A stretch of 64,000 nt of DNA from Chryseosolibacter sp044507775 (GTDB lineage Bacteria; Bacteroidota; Bacteroidia; Cytophagales; Cyclobacteriaceae). The notes beneath the pieces are model-generated. The model made no database searches. It was not told the origin of the DNA and saw only the letters and a list, made by a program, of their open reading frames with translations. Of the stretch, positions 42,072-51,238 are shown in pieces. The translations under genes and the position numbers were made by a program. The stretch's first letter is position 1. Each line of letters begins with the position of its first letter. The stretch covers positions 62,001 to 126,000 of the forward strand of contig JBIQIY010000001.1 in assembly GCA_044507775.1 (NCBI GenBank), in the 5' to 3' direction.

Positions 42072-43502
42072 TTACTTGACAACATTAATTTTCAGCGTGT
42101 TGGTTCTCGCCCGCTCCTGGATCGGCATGCTGGAAAGGAAGATAAAAATGTCACCGGATTTTACATGACCTTCGCGCTTCAGGATCTCCTCAACGTCTGA
42201 GATGGTTTCATCTGTCGAATCTGTTTTGTCGTAGTGATAAGCGCGGGTACCCCAGACGAGATTCATCTTGTTGATAAGCCCGCGATCTCCGGTGAAAACA
42301 AAAATATTGGCGTTGGGCCGGTGCGACGAAGATTTATAAGCGGTATATCCCGAAGATGTCATGCCTACGATGGCCTTGGCGCCGACGTCCTTGGCAAGTT
42401 TGCACGCGGCGAGGACGAGGCTGTCATTCATAAAGGCCGCGGTCTCAGTGTTGACGTCACGAAACTTGAAGTAGATATCGGGATTTTTCTCGACCGATGA
42501 CACCGTGCGAACCATGGAGCGGATCACTTCCAGGGGGTACTTTCCTGCTGCGGTTTCCGCGGAAAGCATAAGCGCATCGGCGCCGTCCATAACCGCGTTG
42601 GCCACGTCGTTTGTTTCCGCGCGTGTAGGCCGGGGGTTTTCGATCATGCTTTCCATCATCTGTGTGGCAACAATGACAGGCTTGCCCGCCTTGTTGCATT
42701 TTTCCACGAGCATCTTCTGCACCATCGGGACTTCTTCAAGCCATATTTCCACCCCTAAGTCACCCCGCGCCACCATGACAGCGTCAGTCGAGGCGATGAT
42801 CTCATCTATATTATTCAACGCTTCCGGCTTTTCGATTTTAGCAACAATCCGGGATGTGGACTGGCGCGAGTCCAGTATTTCACGCAGTTCGCGGATGTCA
42901 GACGCTTTGCGCACAAAAGAAAGCGCGATCCAGTCGACATTTTGTTGAATGCCGAACTCCAGGTCAGTCAGATCTTTTTCAGTGAGCGACGGCGCAGACA
43001 CTTTTGTGAAAGGAAGATTTATGCCTTTGCGCGACTTCAGGGGCCCTCCATATATGACTTCCGTCAGCACTTCCGCTTCCCGCACTTCCTTGACCTTCAG
43101 TTCGATCTTCCCGTCGTCGATCAGGATCATGTCGCCGTATTTAACATCGCGCGGCAACGAAATGTAGGAAGTACTGACAACGTCCTTGTTGCCGAGTAAC
43201 TGTCGGGTCGTAATAACCAGTTCCTGGCCTCTTTCGATGATCGTACCGGGTTCGACTTCCTGCACCCGGATCTTCGGCCCTTGCAAGTCCTGCAGCAAAG
43301 AGACTGTAGAACCGAGCTCTGCATTTAGCTCCCGCACAAAGTTGATGACTTTCAGATGATCTTCGTGTGTGCCGTGCGAGAAATTGAGACGGAAAACATC
43401 GACGCCCTCATGAATGAGCGCGCGCAAGACATCTTTTGAATTTGAAGCGGGCCCTACAGTGGCTACAATCTTTGTTTTGTTGAAAGAAGACTTTTCAAAC
43501 AT
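42072..43502 (-). CDS. pyk: Pyruvate kinase
   Basis: Last step of glycolysis: PEP + ADP to pyruvate + ATP. 476 residues. Catalytic motif IVAKIEKPEALNNIDEII with the active-site Lys, NKAGKPVIVATQMMESM, and SAETAAGKYPLEV. N-terminal FNKTKIVATVGPASNS is typical. C-terminal regulatory domain is complete. Next to the IPExxxVDY gene, an arrangement I know from other Bacteroidota. Confidence 0.96.
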   Translation of the reverse strand: MFEKSSFNKTKIVATVGPASNSKDVLRALIHEGVDVFRLNFSHGTHEDHLKVINFVRELNAELGSTVSLLQDLQGPKIRVQEVEPGTIIERGQELVITTRQLLGNKDVVSTSYISLPRDVKYGDMILIDDGKIELKVKEVREAEVLTEVIYGGPLKSRKGINLPFTKVSAPSLTEKDLTDLEFGIQQNVDWIALSFVRKASDIRELREILDSRQSTSRIVAKIEKPEALNNIDEIIASTDAVMVARGDLGVEIWLEEVPMVQKMLVEKCNKAGKPVIVATQMMESMIENPRPTRAETNDVANAVMDGADALMLSAETAAGKYPLEVIRSMVRTVSSVEKNPDIYFKFRDVNTETAAFMNDSLVLAACKLAKDVGAKAIVGMTSSGYTAYKSSSHRPNANIFVFTGDRGLINKMNLVWGTRAYHYDKTDSTDETISDVEEILKREGHVKSGDIFIFLSSMPIQERARTNTLKINVVK

Positions 43503-43559
43503 AAGGTTCAGGATGGTATTTTAATGATGGGTATGAAACTCGGCAGAATGCATGAAGGA

Positions 43560-43979
43560 TCAAAAGATAAAATTAGATTTTGACTTCAGACCATTCATGG
43601 GAATAGAAGCGACCAGCTCGACGGCAGGTATCGACCGGATAAGGTCAACCAGATCTTTTGAGTGCTGTTCTTCCATGGCCGCCAAAATTATAAAATCGTA
43701 GTGAGGAAACTCAGGTATTAGGAAATACTTTCCGGATTCCTGGTCTGTCGGTCTATTTTTAAATAATTTCAATCGATTGAGCGGCGTTTGATATGCGTAA
43801 AAAGAAAAGGACTTTTCCTCGTTATTCCTGAATCCAACGACAAGATCCGGCTGTTTGACCAGTCGGATACCGAGCTGCTGATTGATCTCCCACGCGAGTT
43901 TATACCCCCGGGCGGCAGACGCTACACCCCAGAGGCCAAAGTCGAATTCGTAGTCGATTACCAGCTTGCTTTTCTTCAT
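43560..43979 (-). CDS. IPExxxVDY family protein
   Basis: 139 residues. The stretch LIPEFPHYDFIIL fits the motif that names this Bacteroidota-only family. N-terminus MKKSKLVIDYEFDFGLWG. No signal peptide or membrane helix. It lies upstream of pyk on the same strand (57 bp gap) and divergent from acpP, as seen in relatives. Function unknown. Confidence 0.85.
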   Translation of the reverse strand: MKKSKLVIDYEFDFGLWGVASAARGYKLAWEINQQLGIRLVKQPDLVVGFRNNEEKSFSFYAYQTPLNRLKLFKNRPTDQESGKYFLIPEFPHYDFIILAAMEEQHSKDLVDLIRSIPAVELVASIPMNGLKSKSNFIF

Positions 43980-44030
43980 TTTTACAGTTAAAACAGGCGT
44001 TTTGAGTCCAATTCGGCAAGATCAAAAAAG

Positions 44031-44081
44031 TTTGACAATATTGCCGTAAATCTCTTTCTTTGCAGAGATTTTTAAATCTCT
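44031..44081 (+). promoter_or_regulatory. acpP promoter with three alternating AAATCTCT half-sites
   Basis: TTTG (44031-44034), 20-nt spacer, TTTCTTTG (44055-44062) form the promoter. Around the -7 box are AAATCTCT (44048-44055), its exact complement AGAGATTT (44064-44071) and AAATCTCT again (44074-44081). The middle site is a perfect inverted partner of both outer ones. As DNA this suits an operator for a dimeric regulator; as RNA only the second pair would be transcribed. Confidence 0.6.
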
Positions 44082-44094
44082 AAACAGAAAAAAC

Positions 44095-44334
44095 ATGTCT
44101 GAAATTGCACAAAAAGTAAAACAGATTATCATCGAAAAATTGGGTGTTGAAGAATCTGAGGTGACACCAGAGGCCAGCTTCACCAACGACCTTGGCGCCG
44201 ATTCTCTCGATACTGTAGAACTTATCATGGAATTCGAAAAAGAATTCAACATCTCAATTCCCGATGATCAGGCTGAAAATATCTCTACTGTTGGACAGGC
44301 GATCTCTTACCTGGAACAAAACGTGAAGAAATAA
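44095..44334 (+). CDS. acpP: Acyl carrier protein
   Basis: 79 residues, acidic four-helix bundle. The phosphopantetheine site is Ser37 in LGADSLDTVELIMEFE. Carries growing acyl chains in type II fatty-acid synthesis. Followed after 37 bp by fabF, in the widely conserved acpP-fabF-rnc order. Confidence 0.97.
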   Translation: MSEIAQKVKQIIIEKLGVEESEVTPEASFTNDLGADSLDTVELIMEFEKEFNISIPDDQAENISTVGQAISYLEQNVKK

Positions 44335-44371
44335 TTGACAACTGCCTTTCTACATCCACACACCTTAGAAC

Positions 44372-45619
44372 ATGACTTTGAAGCGAGTAGTCGTTACGGG
44401 ACTTGGTGCACTTACCCCCATCGGAAGTACCCTTCAGCAATACTGGGAGGGATTAAAACGAGGGGACAGCGGTGCAGCACCGATTACGCGCTTCGATCCT
44501 ACTCAATTTAAAACAAAATTTGCCTGCGAAGTCAAGAACTTTGACGTTGGCAATTTCATGGACCGCAAGGAGGCGAGGAAAATGGATCCCTTCGCCCAGT
44601 ACGCCATGGTAGCGGTCGACGAGGCCGTAAAAGATTCAAAACTTCCGCTTCAGGATCTCAACCTCAATCGCATTGGGGTGATCTGGGGATCGGGTATCGG
44701 CGGGCTTCTTACTTTCCAGGAGGAAGTCAAGACGTATGCAAAGGGAGACGGAACTCCACGCTTTAACCCTTTCTTCATTCCCAAGATGATTCCCGACCTC
44801 AGCGCAGGTCATATTTCTATCAAGTACGGGTTTCGTGGCCCGAACTACGTTACTGTCTCTGCCTGCGCCTCCTCCACCAACGCGTTGTACGATGCCTTTA
44901 CCTTCATCCGGCTCGGAAAGGCCGACATTATTGTTTCAGGAGGATCTGAAGCCGCGGTTTGTGAAGCAGGCGTAGGCGGATTCAACGCTCTCCGGGCTCT
45001 GTCAGAAAGAAACGATTCTCCGGAAACCGCTTCCCGCCCTTACGACAAGGACCGCGATGGATTTGTACTTGGAGAAGGTGCCGGCGCCCTCATTCTCGAA
45101 GAATATGAACATGCGAAAAAACGAGGCGCGACTATTTACGGCGAAATAATCGGCGGCGGAATGTCGTCCGATGCCTATCACATTACCGCACCCCATCCCG
45201 AAGGACTGGGCATCATCCAGGTGATGTACAATGCCCTGGAAGAAGCGGGTATCAAACCCGACGAAGTCGACTATATCAATACACATGGTACGTCAACTCC
45301 ACTCGGCGACATCGGCGAGATCAAGGCAATCCAGAAAGTATTCGGCGACCACGCATACAAAATGAATATCAGCTCCACGAAATCCATGACGGGTCACCTT
45401 CTTGGTGCAGCCGGAGCGATCGAAACTATTGCGTGCCTGCTGGCAATCAATGAATCCATTGTGCCGCCAACCATCAACCACTTCGAGGATGATCCGGATC
45501 TCGACCCCCGGCTCAACATGACCTTCAATAAGGCGCAGAAGCGGAACGTAGACGTTGCCCTGAGCAATACCTTTGGATTCGGCGGGCATAATTTCTCGAT
45601 TCTGCTTAGAAAAGTCTGA
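44372..45619 (+). CDS. fabF: 3-oxoacyl-ACP synthase II
   Basis: 415 residues. Catalytic Cys in VSACASSTNA, and His in NTHGTSTPLGD and KSMTGHLLGAAGA: the full Cys-His-His triad. Elongates acyl-ACP with malonyl-ACP and controls unsaturated and temperature-dependent chain length. Co-transcribed with acpP. Confidence 0.97.
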   Translation: MTLKRVVVTGLGALTPIGSTLQQYWEGLKRGDSGAAPITRFDPTQFKTKFACEVKNFDVGNFMDRKEARKMDPFAQYAMVAVDEAVKDSKLPLQDLNLNRIGVIWGSGIGGLLTFQEEVKTYAKGDGTPRFNPFFIPKMIPDLSAGHISIKYGFRGPNYVTVSACASSTNALYDAFTFIRLGKADIIVSGGSEAAVCEAGVGGFNALRALSERNDSPETASRPYDKDRDGFVLGEGAGALILEEYEHAKKRGATIYGEIIGGGMSSDAYHITAPHPEGLGIIQVMYNALEEAGIKPDEVDYINTHGTSTPLGDIGEIKAIQKVFGDHAYKMNISSTKSMTGHLLGAAGAIETIACLLAINESIVPPTINHFEDDPDLDPRLNMTFNKAQKRNVDVALSNTFGFGGHNFSILLRKV

Positions 45620-45721
45620 TACAGCCCCTTTCTTTCACGGTTGAAAATCAATGTCTGATCGCAATGCGGCTCTACATTTGCTATAATTGTTAAATTAGCA
45701 GCTCATACTAATCGATTTCGC

Positions 45722-46468
45722 TTGGTTTGGAAAATCCTTAGAATCCCGGGAGGGAAATCAACAAACGATCAAAAGCTGATCAGTGCTATCCAGAATATTG
45801 CCGGATTCACTCCATCCAACCTGGAGTTGTACCGGCTCGCTACGGTCCACAGCTCCATCGCTCCCGAAAATCGCCACGGACTAAAAGAATCTAACGAGAG
45901 GCTCGAATACCTGGGCGACGCCATTCTCGGAGCAGCTGTTGCTGACTATCTGTTCAAGAAATTTCCTTTCAAGCCGGAGGGATTTCTCACAGAGATCCGA
46001 TCGCGCATTGTCAACCGTGAGGCGCTCAATCAGCTCGCCAGGAAGATCGGAGTTGCAAACATCGTCCAGTTTGATAGCAAGAATGCCCACCTGCAGCAGG
46101 TGATCCTCGGGAACACGCTCGAGGCCATCGTCGGCGCAATATACCTCGACAAGGGATTTCTCCGAACGCGCAAGTTTGTCATCGACAAAATGATTGCGCC
46201 CAACTACGATCTGGAAGAACTCGTCAATTCAAACTCCAATTTCAAGAGCCGGATCATCGAATGGGCCCAACGCGAAGGCAAGGACGTGCGCTTTGAAATC
46301 GTCAACGTCAAGAAGGCGAAGAACCACAAGGAGTTTACAGCTCAGGTGCTGATCGACCATGAACCCAAGGGAACGGGCTATGGCAACAGCAAGAAAAAAG
46401 CAGAGCAGGACGCGGCCTTTAAGGCCATTGAGGTACTTCAGATCCCTGAAGTCTCGCAGAACAGCTAA
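45722..46468 (+). CDS. rnc: Ribonuclease III
   Basis: 248 residues, TTG start (no ATG in frame upstream). Catalytic signature NERLEYLGDAILGAAVADY, then metal-binding residues in LGNTLEAIVGAIYLDKG. The C-terminal dsRNA-binding domain ends YGNSKKKAEQDAAFKAIEVL. Processes rRNA precursors and double-stranded RNA. The N-terminal 20 residues vary among relatives, so the start is slightly uncertain. Confidence 0.94.
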   Translation: MVWKILRIPGGKSTNDQKLISAIQNIAGFTPSNLELYRLATVHSSIAPENRHGLKESNERLEYLGDAILGAAVADYLFKKFPFKPEGFLTEIRSRIVNREALNQLARKIGVANIVQFDSKNAHLQQVILGNTLEAIVGAIYLDKGFLRTRKFVIDKMIAPNYDLEELVNSNSNFKSRIIEWAQREGKDVRFEIVNVKKAKNHKEFTAQVLIDHEPKGTGYGNSKKKAEQDAAFKAIEVLQIPEVSQNS

Positions 46469-46478
46469 ACGGAAGACT

Positions 46479-48317
46479 GTGAAAATCGCCGGCGCAACTG
46501 TCAATCAAACACCCATCGACTGGAAGAACAACACGCGTCATATCGTTGACGCGATCGCCGAAGCCCGGAGACAACAGGTCAGTATTCTCTGTTTTCCCGA
46601 GCTCGCCATCACGGGGTATGGCTGCGAAGACCTCTTCCTCAGCGAATGGGTGGCGGAACGCGCATGGCAGGAACTACGCACGATCCGGGAAAATTGCAAA
46701 GACATCACCGTCGCCGTAGGTCTCCCCTTCCGGCACGATAACGTCACCTATAATGCCGTGTGTGTTATCCAGGACGGTCAGATCCTGGGCCTGACACTGA
46801 AGCAGAACCTCGCCCGCGATGGAGTGCATTATGAGCCGCGATGGTTTAATGTCGGTCCCCGGGACAAGACGTTCGAATGCAACCGGGATGGCGAAACCTT
46901 TCCCGTTGGAGATATAATCTATACAATCGACGGCGTACGAGTGGGCTTCGAGATCTGCGAAGACGCGTGGCGCAAAAACAACCGACCCGGATATCGCCTC
47001 GCCGAGCGGGGTGTCGACCTGATCCTGAATCCCAGCGCGAGCCACTACGCCATGGGCAAGAGCATCCTGCGGGAAAAGGAAGTGGTGATCGACGGCTCGC
47101 AAATATTCCGATGCGCGTATCTCTTCGTGAACCTTCTCGGAAACGAGGCGGGCAGGATGATCTACGATGGCGACATTATCGCCGGGCAGAACGGAAAACT
47201 GATCGCAGTCAACGAGAGACTGACATTTGACGACTTTCGCGTCATGGCGTGTGAGATTGATTTCACCGATCCTTCCCGCACACGGGTGATCCAATCACGC
47301 GACAACAAAGAGATCAACGAAGAACTTGCGCGCGCGGTCTCACTCGCCTTGTTCGATTACCTTCGAAAAAGCAGGGCGGATGGTTTTGTCGTCTCCCTCA
47401 GCGGAGGTGCGGATTCAGGTATCTGCGCAGTTCTGGTGGCGGAGATGGTCCGGCGTGCAGGCAGACAGTTGGGCTGGAAACGCTTCAGTGAAATCTTGTC
47501 GCTGTCGGAATCGGACATCGCCGGAGAGTGGAAGCGCGCTGTGGGTAAACTGCTTACCTGTGCTTATCAGGGTACGCGGAATTCATCGGCGAATACGCTT
47601 GACGCTGCCCGAGAACTCGCAACGAGCATCGGCGCCGAATTCCACGAGTGGACTATCGATGACGCGGTGAGCACTTACACAACCACCATAGAAGCGGCGA
47701 TCGGTCGAAAGCTATCCTGGCAATCGGATGATGTAACCTTGCAGAATATTCAGGCTCGCGCGCGATCTCCCCTCATCTGGATGCTGGCAAATATCCGCAG
47801 AGCAGTCCTTCTGACGACCTCTAACCGCAGCGAGGGCGACGTCGGCTATGCCACGATGGATGGGGACACAAGCGGAAGCCTCGCACCCATTGCCGGACTG
47901 AGCAAAGTCTTCATCCTGCAGTGGCTCAGGTGGGCGGAAAAGCATCTCCATCACGACGGGTTACGCGCTGTCAACAATCTCCAGCCCACGGCGGAGCTAC
48001 GGCCTCCTGATAAGAAACAGACGGATGAAGATGACCTGATGCCTTATTCCGTGCTCACGCAAATCGAGCGCCTCGCCATCTATGAGCGCAAATCTCCCCG
48101 GGAAGTCTTTCAGGTAATGTCAGAAGGCCATGATCCGGAAACACTAAAGGCTTACATACGTAAATTCTTCAGGCTGTGGTCGCAGAACCAGTGGAAGCGC
48201 GAACGCTTCGCCCCTGCCTTCCACCTCGACGACTTCAACGTAGATCCGCGCAGCTGGTGTCGCTTTCCCATACTGTCATCGGGCTTCCTGGAAGAGCTCA
48301 ACAGTCTGGACAGCTAA
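46479..48317 (+). CDS. nadE: NAD+ synthase, glutamine-hydrolysing
   Basis: 612 residues from a GTG at 46479, 10 bp after rnc; the frame is open further upstream but only inside rnc. N-terminal nitrilase-type glutaminase (PELAITGYGCEDLF with Glu, active-site Cys in FEICEDAW) feeds ammonia to the C-terminal synthetase (P-loop SLSGGADSG, later SNRSEGDVGYATMDGD). Makes NAD+ from deamido-NAD+. Confidence 0.94.
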   Translation: MKIAGATVNQTPIDWKNNTRHIVDAIAEARRQQVSILCFPELAITGYGCEDLFLSEWVAERAWQELRTIRENCKDITVAVGLPFRHDNVTYNAVCVIQDGQILGLTLKQNLARDGVHYEPRWFNVGPRDKTFECNRDGETFPVGDIIYTIDGVRVGFEICEDAWRKNNRPGYRLAERGVDLILNPSASHYAMGKSILREKEVVIDGSQIFRCAYLFVNLLGNEAGRMIYDGDIIAGQNGKLIAVNERLTFDDFRVMACEIDFTDPSRTRVIQSRDNKEINEELARAVSLALFDYLRKSRADGFVVSLSGGADSGICAVLVAEMVRRAGRQLGWKRFSEILSLSESDIAGEWKRAVGKLLTCAYQGTRNSSANTLDAARELATSIGAEFHEWTIDDAVSTYTTTIEAAIGRKLSWQSDDVTLQNIQARARSPLIWMLANIRRAVLLTTSNRSEGDVGYATMDGDTSGSLAPIAGLSKVFILQWLRWAEKHLHHDGLRAVNNLQPTAELRPPDKKQTDEDDLMPYSVLTQIERLAIYERKSPREVFQVMSEGHDPETLKAYIRKFFRLWSQNQWKRERFAPAFHLDDFNVDPRSWCRFPILSSGFLEELNSLDS

Positions 48318-48383
48318 TCCGACCATCAAACGCAACCAACAGAAATAACGGGCCATGCATCATGCCTAATCCCTGACACACAT

Positions 48384-48391
48384 TATATTTG
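48384..48391 (+). promoter_or_regulatory. -7 element very close to the lgt start codon
   Basis: TATATTTG, exact TAnnTTTG, ends only 5 bases before the ATG at 48397. If used, the transcript would be nearly leaderless. Confidence 0.4.
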
Positions 48392-48396
48392 CCTTT

Positions 48397-49536
48397 ATGG
48401 CTTTACTGAGTTACTTTATTTGGAATGGTCGCCCGGAGATCTTTACCCTGGAATCGTTCGAACTTCGCTGGTACGGGTTGTTTTTCGCGCTGGGCTTTCT
48501 GATCAGCCAACAAATACTCTACTACATTTACCGAAAGGAAGGAAAGCCTGAATCGGATGTAGATACACTGACGATCTACATGGTTGTCGCCACCATTATC
48601 GGCGCTCGTCTCGGGCATGTGATCTTTTATCAGCCTGAAATCATTTGGGAGAGCCCCCTTAGCGTGTTTTTACCTTTCGAGTTCAGCCCTTTCAAATTCA
48701 CGGGACTGCAGGGACTTGCCAGCCACGGCGGGGCAATTGGTATCCTAACGGCTATCTGGCTCTACAGCCGGAAGAAAAAGCCTGGGCAAAACTACTTTCA
48801 GGTCGTGGACCGGATCGTTATCCTGGTAGCGTTGACAGGAGCCCTTATCCGGCTCGGCAACTTTTTTAATTCAGAGATCATTGGGGTACCCACCGACTCG
48901 CCTGTCGGCGTGGTATTCGCCGGCGAACTTACCCATGCACTGGAGGATAGCCGTTTTGACCCCCGGGGTATTATCGAGAGCGTGAGTTTCCGAAAGAACG
49001 ACGAGGCCCCAGCCAGCATGGAAACAGGACGCGTGCCCATTTCCGTATATATCCTTTTCAAAAATGGCGTGAAGGAACAGGAGGCCCGCCCTATGATCGA
49101 GTTCACTGTCAATGACCTGCTGTCAAACAGGCTTTACGAGCACTTCGAAGAAGGTCAGCAACCACTCGATTACGAGTTAACAACGCTGAAAGATGGCACC
49201 CAGGCCGCACGTATCAACACTTTGGGAATAGCGCGACACCCGGCGCAGTTATATGAATCAGTTTCGTGCGTCTTTCTCTTTATCCTGCTCTTCATGATCT
49301 GGAAGCGTTATGAACGGGATCTTCCAACCGGGAGGCTCTTCGGAATATTTCTTATTGTTTGTTTCGGACTCCGGTTCGCCTATGAGTTTCTGAAGGAGAA
49401 CCAGGTTTCATTTGAAGACAAGCTCCCGCTCAATATGGGCCAGATCCTGAGTATTCCTCTCGTCGTCGCGGGTATAATCGTACTGGTATATTCTTATCGG
49501 AAAAAAAATAACGGAACGCCGGAGAAAGTGAAGTAG
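48397..49536 (+). CDS. lgt: Prolipoprotein diacylglyceryl transferase
   Basis: Transfers diacylglyceryl from phosphatidylglycerol to the lipobox Cys of prolipoproteins in the inner membrane. 379 residues, seven membrane helices. Family motifs: RWYGLFFALGFL, GARLGHVIFYQPE, LASHGGAIGIL, GALIRLGNFFNSEIIG and HPAQLYESV. An insertion of about 110 residues (FAGELTHALEDSRFD...) between the last two motifs makes it longer than the usual 270-290 residues. Confidence 0.95.
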   Translation: MALLSYFIWNGRPEIFTLESFELRWYGLFFALGFLISQQILYYIYRKEGKPESDVDTLTIYMVVATIIGARLGHVIFYQPEIIWESPLSVFLPFEFSPFKFTGLQGLASHGGAIGILTAIWLYSRKKKPGQNYFQVVDRIVILVALTGALIRLGNFFNSEIIGVPTDSPVGVVFAGELTHALEDSRFDPRGIIESVSFRKNDEAPASMETGRVPISVYILFKNGVKEQEARPMIEFTVNDLLSNRLYEHFEEGQQPLDYELTTLKDGTQAARINTLGIARHPAQLYESVSCVFLFILLFMIWKRYERDLPTGRLFGIFLIVCFGLRFAYEFLKENQVSFEDKLPLNMGQILSIPLVVAGIIVLVYSYRKKNNGTPEKVK

Positions 49537-49577
49537 TGTCGTTTCCCGGTCTTTCCGCCTGAGGTCGAGGACTGATT

Positions 49578-51065
49578 GTGAGTAATAGTGGTATGGTGAT
49601 GGCGATTCTTCTAATATTTGTTTCTTTCTTTTCGTTTGGACAGAGTCACCAGGAGGGCGTCGACGCTTTTCTATTGTCTGATACGACGAAACGGGAACAG
49701 CGGCGCCACGAATCCCCGCGCGATAGCACCGGCAGATTTGTGTTGATCAACCGCGTGTTTATTATCGGGAACCGTCTTACGCGAGACCAGATCATCATGC
49801 GCGAGCTCAGCGTGAAGCCGGGTGACCTGATCTTTAACCGCGACCTTCCGGAAATACTGGAACTCGACAAGAAAAAGCTCTTCAACACGCGGTTATTCAA
49901 CACCGTCGAGATCCGGATGATGGAACTTCAAGAAAACAAGGTGGACCTCCTCATCGATCTCAACGAGCGATGGTACACATTTCCCTCACCTATTTTTGAA
50001 TTGTCCGACCGAAACTTCAACGAGTGGTGGCAAAACTACAACCACGACTTCAAGCGCGTTAACTACGGCCTGCGCCTGTATCAGTTCAACATGCGCGGAC
50101 GGAATGAAACGCTGCGGTTCCTGGCGCAGTTCGGCTATCAGCGCAGATTCGATCTGATGTACCGCTTCCCATACATCGACAAGAAACAAAAGCATGGATT
50201 GTCAATCGACTTTGGTTTTCACGAGACGAAGAACGTCGCCTACCAGACGCGTGGTCACAAATATGTATTTGCGGAGTCCGACCAAATCCTCCTCAATGAA
50301 CGGCGAGGCGGCCTGACATACACCTACCGTAACTCGTTCTACAAAACGCATTCGCTGAACGTGGGATACCGGAATATGCACGTAAGCAGTATTCTCCTCG
50401 ACTCGAACGAAAACTATATTAACGGTGAGCTGTTGCAACAGGAATACCCGACCGTATACTACCAGTTCAATTCCGACCACCGCGACATCGGAGCTTATCC
50501 GCTAAATGGAAATCAGTTCCTCTTGTACGTCGCCCACAACGGTCTTGGGATCAGCCGGGACCTGAATTACTTTGAGGCGAGTGTCCTGTACTCGAAATAT
50601 TTTAGCGTCGGAAAGCAATTCTACTTGTCGAACAACCTCATCGGCTACTACAGCGATCCGGAAGACGTGCCTTACGCCAACTACGGCGTATTGGGTGAGC
50701 GCAAGCAATTTGTGCGCGGATATGAACTCTATGTGATAGAGGGACCGTGGTACTTTCTGAACAAGACCACCTTCAAGAAATTGATCTTCAACCGCAATTA
50801 TCACTGGGTGATGATGCCCGCGCGCCAGTTCCGCCATATACCGGTTTCTATTTACCTGAAAACGTACGCAGATCTTGGCTATGTGAAAAACTATTCCTAC
50901 TACGAAGCGCGTGACCTGAACACGCGGCTTTCGGACAAGTTACTCTTTGGCACGGGCCTCGGACTGGACGTCGTCGGCTTCTACGACATCGTCCTTCGAT
51001 TCGAATATTCCATCAATGCAGAAGCCGAGCACGGGTTCTTCTTCCACTTCAAGAAAGAGTTCTAA
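49578..51065 (+). CDS. POTRA-containing outer-membrane beta-barrel protein (BamA/TamA-like)
   Basis: 495 residues from GTG 49578, or 490 from ATG 49593. Signal peptide (MAILLIFVSFFSFGQ), one POTRA-like domain (VFIIGNRLTRDQIIMREL...GDLIF) at about 55-130, then a C-terminal barrel with a terminal Phe. Smaller than BamA; resembles short surface-antigen/ShlB-like Omp85 members. Role in outer-membrane insertion or secretion is inferred from family only. Confidence 0.82.
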   Translation: MSNSGMVMAILLIFVSFFSFGQSHQEGVDAFLLSDTTKREQRRHESPRDSTGRFVLINRVFIIGNRLTRDQIIMRELSVKPGDLIFNRDLPEILELDKKKLFNTRLFNTVEIRMMELQENKVDLLIDLNERWYTFPSPIFELSDRNFNEWWQNYNHDFKRVNYGLRLYQFNMRGRNETLRFLAQFGYQRRFDLMYRFPYIDKKQKHGLSIDFGFHETKNVAYQTRGHKYVFAESDQILLNERRGGLTYTYRNSFYKTHSLNVGYRNMHVSSILLDSNENYINGELLQQEYPTVYYQFNSDHRDIGAYPLNGNQFLLYVAHNGLGISRDLNYFEASVLYSKYFSVGKQFYLSNNLIGYYSDPEDVPYANYGVLGERKQFVRGYELYVIEGPWYFLNKTTFKKLIFNRNYHWVMMPARQFRHIPVSIYLKTYADLGYVKNYSYYEARDLNTRLSDKLLFGTGLGLDVVGFYDIVLRFEYSINAEAEHGFFFHFKKEF

Positions 51066-51238
51066 AAATATTTTGGATTCAAAATTCCAAAGTTCGGATT
51101 GAGTAGGTGGAGCCCTCGTTGGATTCTCATATTCTTGAATCTGGAATTCAAGATTTGCGCGACGCGCCCATAAAAATCCAGGTCGATACGTTTTGATTTT
51201 CAGGTCTTCAATTTTAAATTACTCGAAAGTACCCTCTC

